Assembly (NCBI RefSeq): GCF_900102925.1
Contig: NZ_FNKI01000001.1
Location: 248,001 to 312,000, forward strand
Reading direction: 5' to 3'
DNA from: Flagellimonas zhangzhouensis
GTDB lineage: Bacteria > Bacteroidota > Bacteroidia > Flavobacteriales > Flavobacteriaceae
DNA: 64,000 nt
Numbering within the stretch: position 1 is the stretch's first letter; every line of letters begins with the position of its first letter. This document shows positions 35,824 to 43,193 of this stretch, in pieces. The notes below the pieces were generated by a model. That model worked only from the letters and a program-made list of their open reading frames with translations. It was not told the DNA's origin and ran no database searches. The position numbers and the translations under genes were made by a program.

Positions 35824-37440
35824 TTAGAAAGCATATCGTTGCGGTCCACCACGCCGAATTTCTTCACTGGCATAAGCTTCAAACTTTTTAAAGTTTTCCC
35901 TGAACGCATTGGTCAGTTTAAATGCTGTGGTGTAATAAGCCTCATCATTGTTCCAAGTTGCCCTAGGGCTCAAAACTTCTTTTGGCACTCCTGGGCATTC
36001 TCGTGGTTGTGCTACACCAAATACAGAGTGAATATGATACTTATCGTATGAATACAAGCCAAGCTCACCACTTAATGCTGCGCTGATCATAGCTCGGGTA
36101 TATTTTAATTTCATTCGGGTACCCACACCATAAGGTCCACCTGTCCAGCCTGTATTCACCAACCAAACATCCACACCCGATTCTATCATTTTTTTGCTCA
36201 GCATTTCAGCATATTTTGCTGGATGCAATGGCATAAACGGAGCACCAAAACAAGCTGAGAAAGAGGGTTGAGGTTCAACAACACCTGCTTCGGTTCCAGC
36301 TACTTTGGCCGTATAACCTGATATAAAATGATAGGCCGCTTGCGCAGGCGTTAATTTGGAAATAGGAGGCAATACCCCAAAGGCATCCGCAGTAAGAAAA
36401 AAGATGTTTTTTACATTCTCACCAATAGAAGGTTCTTGAATATTTTCAATATGATCTATTGGGTAGCTCACCCTGGTATTTTGGGTTATGGAAGTATCCG
36501 CGAAGTCCACCTTTCCATTTTCATCCATGATCACATTCTCCAAAATGGCACCTTTTTTAATAGCCCCATATATTTCAGGTTCATTTTCCGCCGAAAGGTT
36601 GATGACTTTCGCATAACAACCACCTTCAAAATTGAAAACCGTATTTTTTGGCGTCCAACCATGTTCGTCATCACCAATCAATTTACGATTTGGATCTGTG
36701 GAAAGTGTTGTTTTTCCTGTTCCAGAAAGTCCAAAGAAAATTGCCGTATCCCCTTCTTCTCCCACATTGGCAGAGCAGTGCATGGGCAATGTATTTTTAA
36801 ATACAGGCAAAATAAAGTTGAGAGCAGAAAATATTCCCTTTTTAATTTCACCCGTATAGCCCGTTCCACCAATAAGTGCTACTTTCTTGTTAAAATTCAA
36901 AATGGCAAAGTTATGCTGACGTGTCCCATCAACTGTCGGATCCGCTTTAAAACCAGGGGCATTGATTACGGTCCATTCTGGAGTAAAATCCTCTAATTCT
37001 TGTTCCGATGGCCTTAGGAACATATTATAAGCAAACATATTGGACCAGGGATATTCATTGATCACCCTAATGTTTAGCTTGTAATTGGAATCTGCACAGG
37101 CATAAGCATCGCGAACAAAAAGTTCCTTTTCATTTAAATATGCAATGACTTTTTCTTGAAGTGCATCAAACTTATCGCTGGTAAATGGAATATTGATATC
37201 GCCCCACCAAATTTTATCTTCGGTGATGCTATCTTTTACAATAAATCGGTCTTTGGGTGAACGTCCTGTAAATTCTCCCGTATTAACCGCCAAAGCACCC
37301 GAATCAGCTTCAACACCCATTCTCATATCAATGGTGAGGTCTTGAAGTTCGCCTGGCGAAAGTTGATAATGAATGTTGTTATGGTCTATGCCATATGAAG
37401 TCAGCGAAATCGTTTTCGTAATTTGAGCAGAGTCCTTCAT
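35824..37440 (-). CDS. pckA: Phosphoenolpyruvate carboxykinase (ATP)
   Basis: 538 aa. Kinase-1a P-loop GLSGTGKTT (237-245) and kinase-2 GDDEHGW follow HCSANVGEEG; substrate site YTGEIKKG also seen. Converts oxaloacetate plus ATP to PEP for gluconeogenesis, important for growth on peptides and organic acids. Monocistronic by position; gene ends at a shared terminator. Confidence 0.95.
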   Translation of the reverse strand: MKDSAQITKTISLTSYGIDHNNIHYQLSPGELQDLTIDMRMGVEADSGALAVNTGEFTGRSPKDRFIVKDSITEDKIWWGDINIPFTSDKFDALQEKVIAYLNEKELFVRDAYACADSNYKLNIRVINEYPWSNMFAYNMFLRPSEQELEDFTPEWTVINAPGFKADPTVDGTRQHNFAILNFNKKVALIGGTGYTGEIKKGIFSALNFILPVFKNTLPMHCSANVGEEGDTAIFFGLSGTGKTTLSTDPNRKLIGDDEHGWTPKNTVFNFEGGCYAKVINLSAENEPEIYGAIKKGAILENVIMDENGKVDFADTSITQNTRVSYPIDHIENIQEPSIGENVKNIFFLTADAFGVLPPISKLTPAQAAYHFISGYTAKVAGTEAGVVEPQPSFSACFGAPFMPLHPAKYAEMLSKKMIESGVDVWLVNTGWTGGPYGVGTRMKLKYTRAMISAALSGELGLYSYDKYHIHSVFGVAQPRECPGVPKEVLSPRATWNNDEAYYTTAFKLTNAFRENFKKFEAYASEEIRRGGPQRYAF

Positions 37441-37512
37441 AGTTTAACTTTTATGTTGGTACAAAACTAGAAAATATTACCCTTTTGACCTTTTAAATAA
37501 GGCTAAATTGAA

Positions 37513-37896
37513 TCATTTATGGGTTAAAATGTGGTATCCTGAATAAACCCATCCCAAAATCATGAATACCCCTCCTATTGGTGTTAAAAAACCAATGATT
37601 TTAAAATCGAAAGATGTTAAGTCATTCATTGTCAACAGGTAAATGGAGCCAGAAAACAGAATCACCCCTATCAATACGAAAATAAAAACCCGTCTTTTTG
37701 TTTTTTCAGCAATGCCAGTCCAAAGGCCAACAAAAAGTAAAAACAGCGCATGATACATTTGATAGCGAACACCAACTTCGTAAGTCTCAATGGCATCCTT
37801 TTCCACCAATTTTTCCAATCCGTGCGCTCCAAAGGCACCAAGAATCACAGCCAATAGACCTAATACAATTCCAGTCAACAAAATTGTTCTGTTCAT
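37513..37896 (-). CDS. DUF423 membrane protein (YgdD-like)
   Basis: 127 aa, four hydrophobic segments. GAFGAHGLEKLV and YHALFLL, then LTPIGGVFMILGW, are the standard DUF423 marks. Function unknown; small inner-membrane protein. Lies upstream of pckA on the same strand with 72 bases between. Confidence 0.88.
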   Translation of the reverse strand: MNRTILLTGIVLGLLAVILGAFGAHGLEKLVEKDAIETYEVGVRYQMYHALFLLFVGLWTGIAEKTKRRVFIFVLIGVILFSGSIYLLTMNDLTSFDFKIIGFLTPIGGVFMILGWVYSGYHILTHK

Positions 37897-37975
37897 AACT
37901 TTATAGCGATGTTTTTTTATAAATATAACATTTTGATACCTTAGTAATCTCGAAACTCAAAAGTAAGCAAAACCC

Positions 37976-39349
37976 ATGGTCCGTACTATTTTGGTGATTG
38001 GAGCAGGTAAATCGACCTCCTATCTGTTGGATTATTTTCTTAAAAAATCTGATGCAGAGCAATTGCATATTAAAATTGGTGATTTACATCCTGAACATAT
38101 TCCCAATATTTTTTCCGACCACCCGAACTGCACCGTTTTTGCTTTGGATATTTTTAATGATGAAGAGCGAAAAAGAGCCATTTCCGAAGCCTCAATTGTG
38201 GTTTCCATGTTGCCCGCAAGCCTGCACATTAAAGTGGCTGAGGATTGTCTTCAACTTAAAAAACATCTGATCACTGCTTCCTATGTGAGCAAAGAGCTAA
38301 AAGCGCTGGATGCCGAAGTGAAAAAGAACAGTCTCGTTTTCATGAACGAAATTGGATTAGATCCTGGCATTGATCACATGAGTGCGATGGAGGTAATCGA
38401 CCGCATTCGGGATGCTGGTGGAAAAATGATCTTGTTTGAATCTTTTACTGGAGGATTGGTCGCTCCAGAAAGTGACACTAACCTTTGGAACTATAAATTC
38501 ACTTGGAACCCCAGAAATGTGGTTTTGGCTGGCCAAGGTGGAGCGGCAAAATTTATTCAGGAAGGCACCTACAAATACATTCCCTATCAAAAACTATTCA
38601 GGAGAACTGAGTTCATGGAAATTGAAGGTTATGGAACCTTTGAGGCCTATGCCAATCGGGATTCCTTGGATTATCGCGACGCCTACGGTTTGCAAGATGT
38701 GCTTACCCTTTATCGTGGCACCATGCGCAGGGTTGGTTTTTCAAAGGCGTGGCAAATGTTTGTGATTTTGGGTATGACGGATGATAGTTACACGATTGAA
38801 AACTCGGAAGGCATGTCGTATCGGGAATTTGTCAACCTATTTCTTCCCTATTCACCTACGGATTCGGTGGAACTCAAATTGAGACACTACCTTAAAATAG
38901 ATCAAGATGATATTCGCTGGGGCAAATTATTGGAGTTGAACCTTTTTGATGCCACCAAGAAAATCCCATTGAAAAAAGCCTCCCCAGCACAAATGCTGCA
39001 GTACATATTGGAAGACAGTTGGACATTACAACCTGATGAAAAGGATATGATTGTCATGTACCATAAGTTTGGATATGAGCTAAATGGTGAAAAGAAACAA
39101 ATTGATGCCAATATGGTGGTCACAGGGGAAAACAGAACTTTTACCGCCATGGCCAAAACAGTTGGCTTGCCTGTTGCCATGGTCACACTTCAAATATTGA
39201 ACGGAAAAATTACGACTCCTGGGGTTCAAATCCCAATCACTAAAGAGGTATACCATCCCATTCTTACCGAATTAAAAGCCAATGGCATCAACTTTAAGGA
39301 ATTTGAAGTACCCTATTTAGGGTACAATCCTGATTCTGTAGCTAGTTAA
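37976..39349 (+). CDS. Saccharopine dehydrogenase-like reductase
   Basis: 457 aa. N-terminal Rossmann VIGAGKSTSYLL, then a large catalytic domain with NEIGLDPGIDHMSA. Similar to saccharopine reductase/lysine-ketoglutarate reductase family members. Candidate role in lysine degradation or the formation of related amino acids; the enzyme class (forward or reverse) cannot be read here. It precedes an Lrp-type regulator gene on the same strand by 47 bases, which could sense the amino acid. Confidence 0.8.
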   Translation: MVRTILVIGAGKSTSYLLDYFLKKSDAEQLHIKIGDLHPEHIPNIFSDHPNCTVFALDIFNDEERKRAISEASIVVSMLPASLHIKVAEDCLQLKKHLITASYVSKELKALDAEVKKNSLVFMNEIGLDPGIDHMSAMEVIDRIRDAGGKMILFESFTGGLVAPESDTNLWNYKFTWNPRNVVLAGQGGAAKFIQEGTYKYIPYQKLFRRTEFMEIEGYGTFEAYANRDSLDYRDAYGLQDVLTLYRGTMRRVGFSKAWQMFVILGMTDDSYTIENSEGMSYREFVNLFLPYSPTDSVELKLRHYLKIDQDDIRWGKLLELNLFDATKKIPLKKASPAQMLQYILEDSWTLQPDEKDMIVMYHKFGYELNGEKKQIDANMVVTGENRTFTAMAKTVGLPVAMVTLQILNGKITTPGVQIPITKEVYHPILTELKANGINFKEFEVPYLGYNPDSVAS

Positions 39350-39396
39350 TTTCTAACAGAATTCAATACCTTTAGCATTAAATTAAAATCGAACAG

Positions 39397-39867
39397 GTGA
39401 AAAACAATAACAATTCTGTAAAGATTGACGGTATTGACAAGAAAATCCTAAGATATTTAATGGAGGATGCCCGTAGACCTATTTTGGAAATCGCCAGAAA
39501 CATTGGTATTTCAGGAGCAGCCATTCACCAACGACTTCGCAAACTCGAAAGTTCTGGACTTTTAGCTGGTTCCAAGTTTGTGATCAACCCTAGGGTTTTA
39601 GGGTATACCACTATGGCCTATATCGGTATTTTCTTGGACAAAGCCATGGCCAACCCTAGAGCAGTAAAGGAATTGGAAAAAATACCTGAGGTATTGGAAT
39701 GCCACTATACCACAGGAAACTGGTCGATTTTAATCAAGGTACTTTGCCGCGACAACGAACATTTAATGCAAGTATTGAACAAAAAAATTCAACAGATTGA
39801 GGGAGTCTCAAGAACAGAAACCTTTATTTCCTTAGATCAACAAATTGACCGACAGATACAGATTTAA
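39397..39867 (+). CDS. Lrp/AsnC-family transcriptional regulator
   Basis: 156 aa with a GTG start. Helix-turn-helix (about 15-65: ILEIARNIGISGAAIHQRLRKLE) and an Lrp/RAM ligand domain (75-150, YTTGNWSILIKVLC). Typical amino-acid-responsive DNA-wrapping regulator. Lies directly behind the saccharopine dehydrogenase-like gene, suggesting control of amino-acid metabolism. Confidence 0.9.
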   Translation: MKNNNNSVKIDGIDKKILRYLMEDARRPILEIARNIGISGAAIHQRLRKLESSGLLAGSKFVINPRVLGYTTMAYIGIFLDKAMANPRAVKELEKIPEVLECHYTTGNWSILIKVLCRDNEHLMQVLNKKIQQIEGVSRTETFISLDQQIDRQIQI

Positions 39868-39893
39868 TATTTGTATTCAATCTAAATAAATAT

Positions 39894-39901
39894 TATTTTT
39901 G
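39894..39901 (+). promoter_or_regulatory. Putative -7 box TATTTTTG close to the start codon
   Basis: TATTTTTG with a TTG at 39871-39873, 20 bases upstream. The box ends only 5 bases before the ATG at 39907, so transcription from here would give an almost leaderless mRNA. Confidence 0.3.
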
Positions 39902-39906
39902 GACCC

Positions 39907-40227
39907 ATGGAACTTATCTGTCAGTCCAAATATTATACTTTCTACCAGGCGGAAAAAGAGCGTCGGTTCTACATTGATTTTGGTCAAAAGACCATCCCTT
40001 TGAATTTGTGTCAGCTCATAGCGCTACGACATAAAGTATTGTCTATTTCCATTGAAGACCACTTTGATAGCGACCTCAACAAACATGGATTTGAGGTATT
40101 ATTACTTTGTAATAAAGAGCATCTTTTCGTTTTGAATACCCTAGAAATTTTAGACCTTAAAGAGTTGGTACAGCATAGTTTCTGTGTAATGGGAATCGCC
40201 GCCACAAGACAAACCGCTTCTGTTTAA
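39907..40227 (+). CDS. Small conserved-type protein of unknown function
   Basis: 106 aa, no signal peptide or membrane helix. Contains a helix-rich middle (NLCQLIALRHKVLSI) and an LLLCNKEHLFVLNTLEILDLKELVQ segment; no catalytic motif recognised. Three Cys residues are scattered without CxxC. It lies between the Lrp regulator and ferritin genes, both same strand, with terminator-free gaps of ~39 and ~114 bases. Function not inferred. Confidence 0.6.
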   Translation: MELICQSKYYTFYQAEKERRFYIDFGQKTIPLNLCQLIALRHKVLSISIEDHFDSDLNKHGFEVLLLCNKEHLFVLNTLEILDLKELVQHSFCVMGIAATRQTASV

Positions 40228-40341
40228 CACCTTAGAAACTTTGTCTTTATTCAGTCTTAAATTCCTTATAAATAGGGGATTTGACTAAATTTTAAACGCT
40301 TTATTGCGTACCTTTAAGGTATAATTCTTAGACATTTAACT

Positions 40342-40860
40342 ATGAAAGATATTGCTAGACAGAGCATGAGCATTAAAGTGGAATCCATGGATATGCTCAA
40401 TGGACAGATAAAAATGGAAGCCCATGCCTCAGCCATTTATTTGGCGATGGCATCTTGGTGTGAACAAAATGGATTCTTCACAAGTGCAAAATTCTTCTTT
40501 AAACAAGCCGAAGAGGAACGCGAGCACATGATGAAAATCTTCAACTTTTTAATTGATACTGGCGGTAGTCCAATTTCTCCAGAAATTTCAAATATCAATC
40601 ATGATTACTCTTCAATTGTAGATGTTTTTGAAAGCACATTGGAGCATGAGGTAAAAGTGACCACTTCAATTCACAACATTGTTAAAAAAGCCCGCGAACT
40701 GGGAGACATTACCACTGAAAGATTCTTGGACTGGTTCGTTATGGAACAAGTTGAAGAAGAAAATACAATCCGAGATATCTTGGATATGATCGAAGTAACT
40801 GGTACCGAAGGTGTCGGCCTTCAAATGATTGACAATCAAGTAGCGAACTGGATTGAGTAA
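40342..40860 (+). CDS. Bacterial ferritin (non-haem)
   Basis: 172 aa four-helix bundle. The ferroxidase ligands seen are Glu26 (KMEAHAS), Tyr33, Glu59 and His62 (EEEREHMM), and a later EQVEEE. Offset by nine residues from E. coli FtnA. It stores iron as a 24-subunit cage in the cytoplasm. Monocistronic by terminator placement. No Fur box was identified by eye. Confidence 0.93.
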   Translation: MKDIARQSMSIKVESMDMLNGQIKMEAHASAIYLAMASWCEQNGFFTSAKFFFKQAEEEREHMMKIFNFLIDTGGSPISPEISNINHDYSSIVDVFESTLEHEVKVTTSIHNIVKKARELGDITTERFLDWFVMEQVEEENTIRDILDMIEVTGTEGVGLQMIDNQVANWIE

Positions 40861-40881
40861 TCAATTCTTTAAAAGTCATGA

Positions 40882-40908
40882 AAAAAGGGGCCGTTCGGCC
40901 CCTTTTTA
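40882..40908 (+). terminator. Ferritin terminator
   Basis: AGGGGCCG pairs with CGGCCCCT around a TT loop, preceded by A-tract and followed by TTTTT. Could also stop transcripts of the convergent zinc peptidase. Confidence 0.9.
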
Positions 40909-40927
40909 ATTTTTATGAAATTCTGAT

Positions 40928-41629
40928 TTAATCTCTTCCTCCAAAAACTTGCAATGCCCAATACAATAGCGAAGCCAAGGCACCCAATGCTGCTACCAAA
41001 TAAGTTCTGGCGGCCCATTTTAAGGCATCTTCTGCACCTGAATATTCTTCTTGGGTGACCATATTCTTCTGCTTCAACCAAACCAAAGCTCTTTTACTCG
41101 CATCGTATTCCACAGGAAGGGTGATAAAACTGAACAATGTGGCAAACCCCATCATGATCAATCCTGCTACGGCAATATAGAAACCTATACCTCCTGCAAC
41201 CCCAGTGGCTGCCATTAAGGCAATACCCCCAAACACAATCCAAGTGGACATTCCCGAAGTAACACTTACAACAGGCACCAATTTGGAACGCATGGTCAAC
41301 CATTCATAGGCTTGGGCATGTTGCACCGCGTGACCACATTCGTGTGCTGCCACGGCAGCAGCGGAGGCATTACGTTGGTTGTACACACCTTCACTCAAAT
41401 TCACGGTTTTGTTCTTTGGATTGTAGTGGTCGGTCAACATTCCAGGAGTGGAGATCACCTGTACATCGCGAATTCCATGGTCATCCAACATTTTTTGAGC
41501 GATTTCCGCACCACTCATTCCGTTTCTCAGATGCACCTTTGAATATTTCTTGAATTTGCTCTTTAATTGATTGCTCACCAACCAACTTACCAAAGCAATT
41601 CCACCAATCAATATATAATATGTAAACAT
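40928..41629 (-). CDS. Membrane zinc metallopeptidase (YugP-like)
   Basis: 233 aa, four membrane segments. HECGH (96-100), with Glu97 catalytic, is embedded in VAAHECGHAVQHAQ; the preceding DHYNPKNKTVNLSEGVY is a family mark. Acts at the inner membrane, substrate unknown. Located between ferritin (convergent) and alanine dehydrogenase (upstream on the same strand). Confidence 0.88.
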   Translation of the reverse strand: MFTYYILIGGIALVSWLVSNQLKSKFKKYSKVHLRNGMSGAEIAQKMLDDHGIRDVQVISTPGMLTDHYNPKNKTVNLSEGVYNQRNASAAAVAAHECGHAVQHAQAYEWLTMRSKLVPVVSVTSGMSTWIVFGGIALMAATGVAGGIGFYIAVAGLIMMGFATLFSFITLPVEYDASKRALVWLKQKNMVTQEEYSGAEDALKWAARTYLVAALGALASLLYWALQVFGGRD

Positions 41630-41673
41630 AGCTTTATCTCTTTTTAGGTATTATAAATATACCATATAAAAGC

Positions 41674-41700
41674 AAAAACCCCGCCAAAAAATGGCGGGGC
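41674..41700 (-). terminator. Terminator of alanine dehydrogenase gene
   Basis: On the minus strand CCCCGCCA pairs with TGGCGGGG (41679-41699) around a T-rich loop and is followed by TTTTT. Lies 23 bases behind the ald stop. Confidence 0.9.
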
Positions 41701-41722
41701 CGATTAACTGTCAAAATGTTAG

Positions 41723-42823
41723 TTACACTAGAACAGGTTCCCAGTGAAAGGCTTCTGCTATTTCTTTGTAAACCACCTCTCCCTCAACGATATTTAAACC
41801 TTTTTCGAGAGATTTATCGAGTTTACAAGCACTTTGCCATCCCAAATTAGCCAATTTTAGCACATAGGGCAGTGTTACATTCGTCAAGGCAACAGTAGAA
41901 GTATAAGGCACTGCCCCTGGCATATTGGCTACACAATAGTGGACCACATCATCTACAATAAATGTTGGGTCCTCATGGGTTGTTGGTCTGGTAGTTTCAA
42001 CACATCCTCCTTGGTCTACGGCAACATCTACGATGACCGTTCCCGGATGCATATCCTTAAGCATGTCCCTAGTGATCAAGTTAGGGGCTTTTGCACCTTT
42101 CAACAGAACACCACCTATAATAAGGTCGTGAGTTTTTATTTGCTTTCTAATATTAAATTCGTTTGAAAATGCGGTAACAACGTGACTTGGCATAATGTCA
42201 TTCACATAGCGAAGACGCTTCATGTTCACATCCATAATGGTTACTTGGGCACCTAGGCCTGCTGCCATTTTTGCAGCTTGAATTCCTACAACGCCAGCTC
42301 CCAACACCAAAACACGTCCTGGTGATACGCCTGGAACACCTCCCAAAAGCACACCTTTTCCTTTTACGGGTTTCTCCAAATATTTGGCACCTTGTTGAAT
42401 GGCCATTCTTCCAGCCACTTCAGACATTGGTGTCAATAAGGGTAATGAACCATCTTCATCTTCCACAGTTTCATATGCTATACATATAGCTTTGCTATCG
42501 ATCATGGCTCTGGTCAAGGGCTCACTGGAAGCAAAATGAAAGTACGTAAATACAATCTGCCCTTTTTGAATCAAATTATATTCTTCGGCAATCGGTTCCT
42601 TTACCTTTACGATCATATCGCTCATAGCATACACCTGTCCGATAGTGTCTAAAATAGTAGCCCCTGCCTGTTGGTAATCCTGATTAAAAAAACCACTTCC
42701 TTCACCTGCTCCTGATTGCACATAAACGGTGTGGTTGTTTTTTACCAATTCAAATACGCCAGAAGGTGTCATACCGACCCTACTTTCGTTATTCTTGATT
42801 TCTTTAGGTATCCCAACAGTCAT
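41723..42823 (-). CDS. ald: Alanine dehydrogenase
   Basis: 366 aa. N-terminus VGIPKEIKNNESRVGMTPSGV and NAD site VLGAGVVGIQAA are standard, as are PCHYFHF-equivalent VFTYFHFA and the YETVEDEDGSLPLL loop. Interconverts alanine and pyruvate plus ammonia with NAD. The upstream region 42824-43020 holds two inverted repeats built on TACCCCT/AGGGGTA, possible regulatory sites. Confidence 0.92.
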   Translation of the reverse strand: MTVGIPKEIKNNESRVGMTPSGVFELVKNNHTVYVQSGAGEGSGFFNQDYQQAGATILDTIGQVYAMSDMIVKVKEPIAEEYNLIQKGQIVFTYFHFASSEPLTRAMIDSKAICIAYETVEDEDGSLPLLTPMSEVAGRMAIQQGAKYLEKPVKGKGVLLGGVPGVSPGRVLVLGAGVVGIQAAKMAAGLGAQVTIMDVNMKRLRYVNDIMPSHVVTAFSNEFNIRKQIKTHDLIIGGVLLKGAKAPNLITRDMLKDMHPGTVIVDVAVDQGGCVETTRPTTHEDPTFIVDDVVHYCVANMPGAVPYTSTVALTNVTLPYVLKLANLGWQSACKLDKSLEKGLNIVEGEVVYKEIAEAFHWEPVLV

Positions 42824-42939
42824 TTTGTTGCTTTTAATTGGTTTCTAGGGTCAAAGTTGAACAAAAAAATCTAATAAAAGACGAAATACTCGACAAAAAA
42901 CAGGGGTAAAACGATTAAATAAGTGTTTTTTAACATTTA

Positions 42940-43012
42940 TACCCCTTTTTTAATAGGGGTAAAATATTTTTTTTTCTCTTTTTAAATAGATACCCCTATT
43001 ATTTTAGGGGTT
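42940..43012. promoter_or_regulatory. Two TACCCC...GGGGTA inverted repeats upstream of ald
   Basis: TACCCC at 42940-42945 pairs with AGGGGTA at 42955-42961, and TACCCCT at 42991-42997 pairs with AGGGGT at 43006-43011; an extra CAGGGGTA lies at 42901-42908. AT-rich spacers separate them. They lie 120-190 bases before the ald start in the 370-base gap to leuS, where nothing else coding is seen. Possible operator pair. Confidence 0.4.
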
Positions 43013-43028
43013 GCAGATTCATAAAATG

Positions 43029-43056
43029 AAAAAGCATGCCGATCAGCATGCTTTTT
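43029..43056. terminator. Perfect hairpin AAAAAGCATGC...GCATGCTTTTT
   Basis: An 11-bp stem (43029-43039 with 43046-43056) around CGATCA. Symmetric, so it can act in either direction; it would terminate leuS transcripts after they cross the 43108-43174 repeat. Confidence 0.75.
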
Positions 43057-43107
43057 AGTGGGATTTCTATAAAATTCGTATTGATTTTATCGTAAGACGA
43101 TGTTTTC

Positions 43108-43174
43108 GTCAACCCGAACTTGTTTCAGGTTCTCATAAAAAATTGATGAGATTCCGAATCGAGTTCGGAATGAC
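43108..43174. repeat. REP-like palindromic element downstream of leuS
   Basis: Two 29-base arms (43108-43136 and 43146-43174) are inverted repeats matching at 22 of 29 positions, ending GTCA/TGAC, with a short A-rich loop. The wording ATTCCGAATCGAGTTCGGAA resembles interspersed repeats I remember in several flavobacterial genomes. Likely a non-coding mobile palindrome rather than a regulatory site. Confidence 0.6.
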
Positions 43175-43193
43175 AGAAAAGTAAATCATCAGA

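Noticed and set aside
43108..43174. CRISPR or integron attachment site
   Set aside because: A single palindrome, no regularly spaced repeats, no cas or integrase gene in the window.
42824..43193. Possible small RNA or gene in the 370-base ald-leuS gap
   Set aside because: No open frame with a ribosome site; only inverted repeats, a hairpin and a REP-like element were seen. An RNA cannot be excluded.
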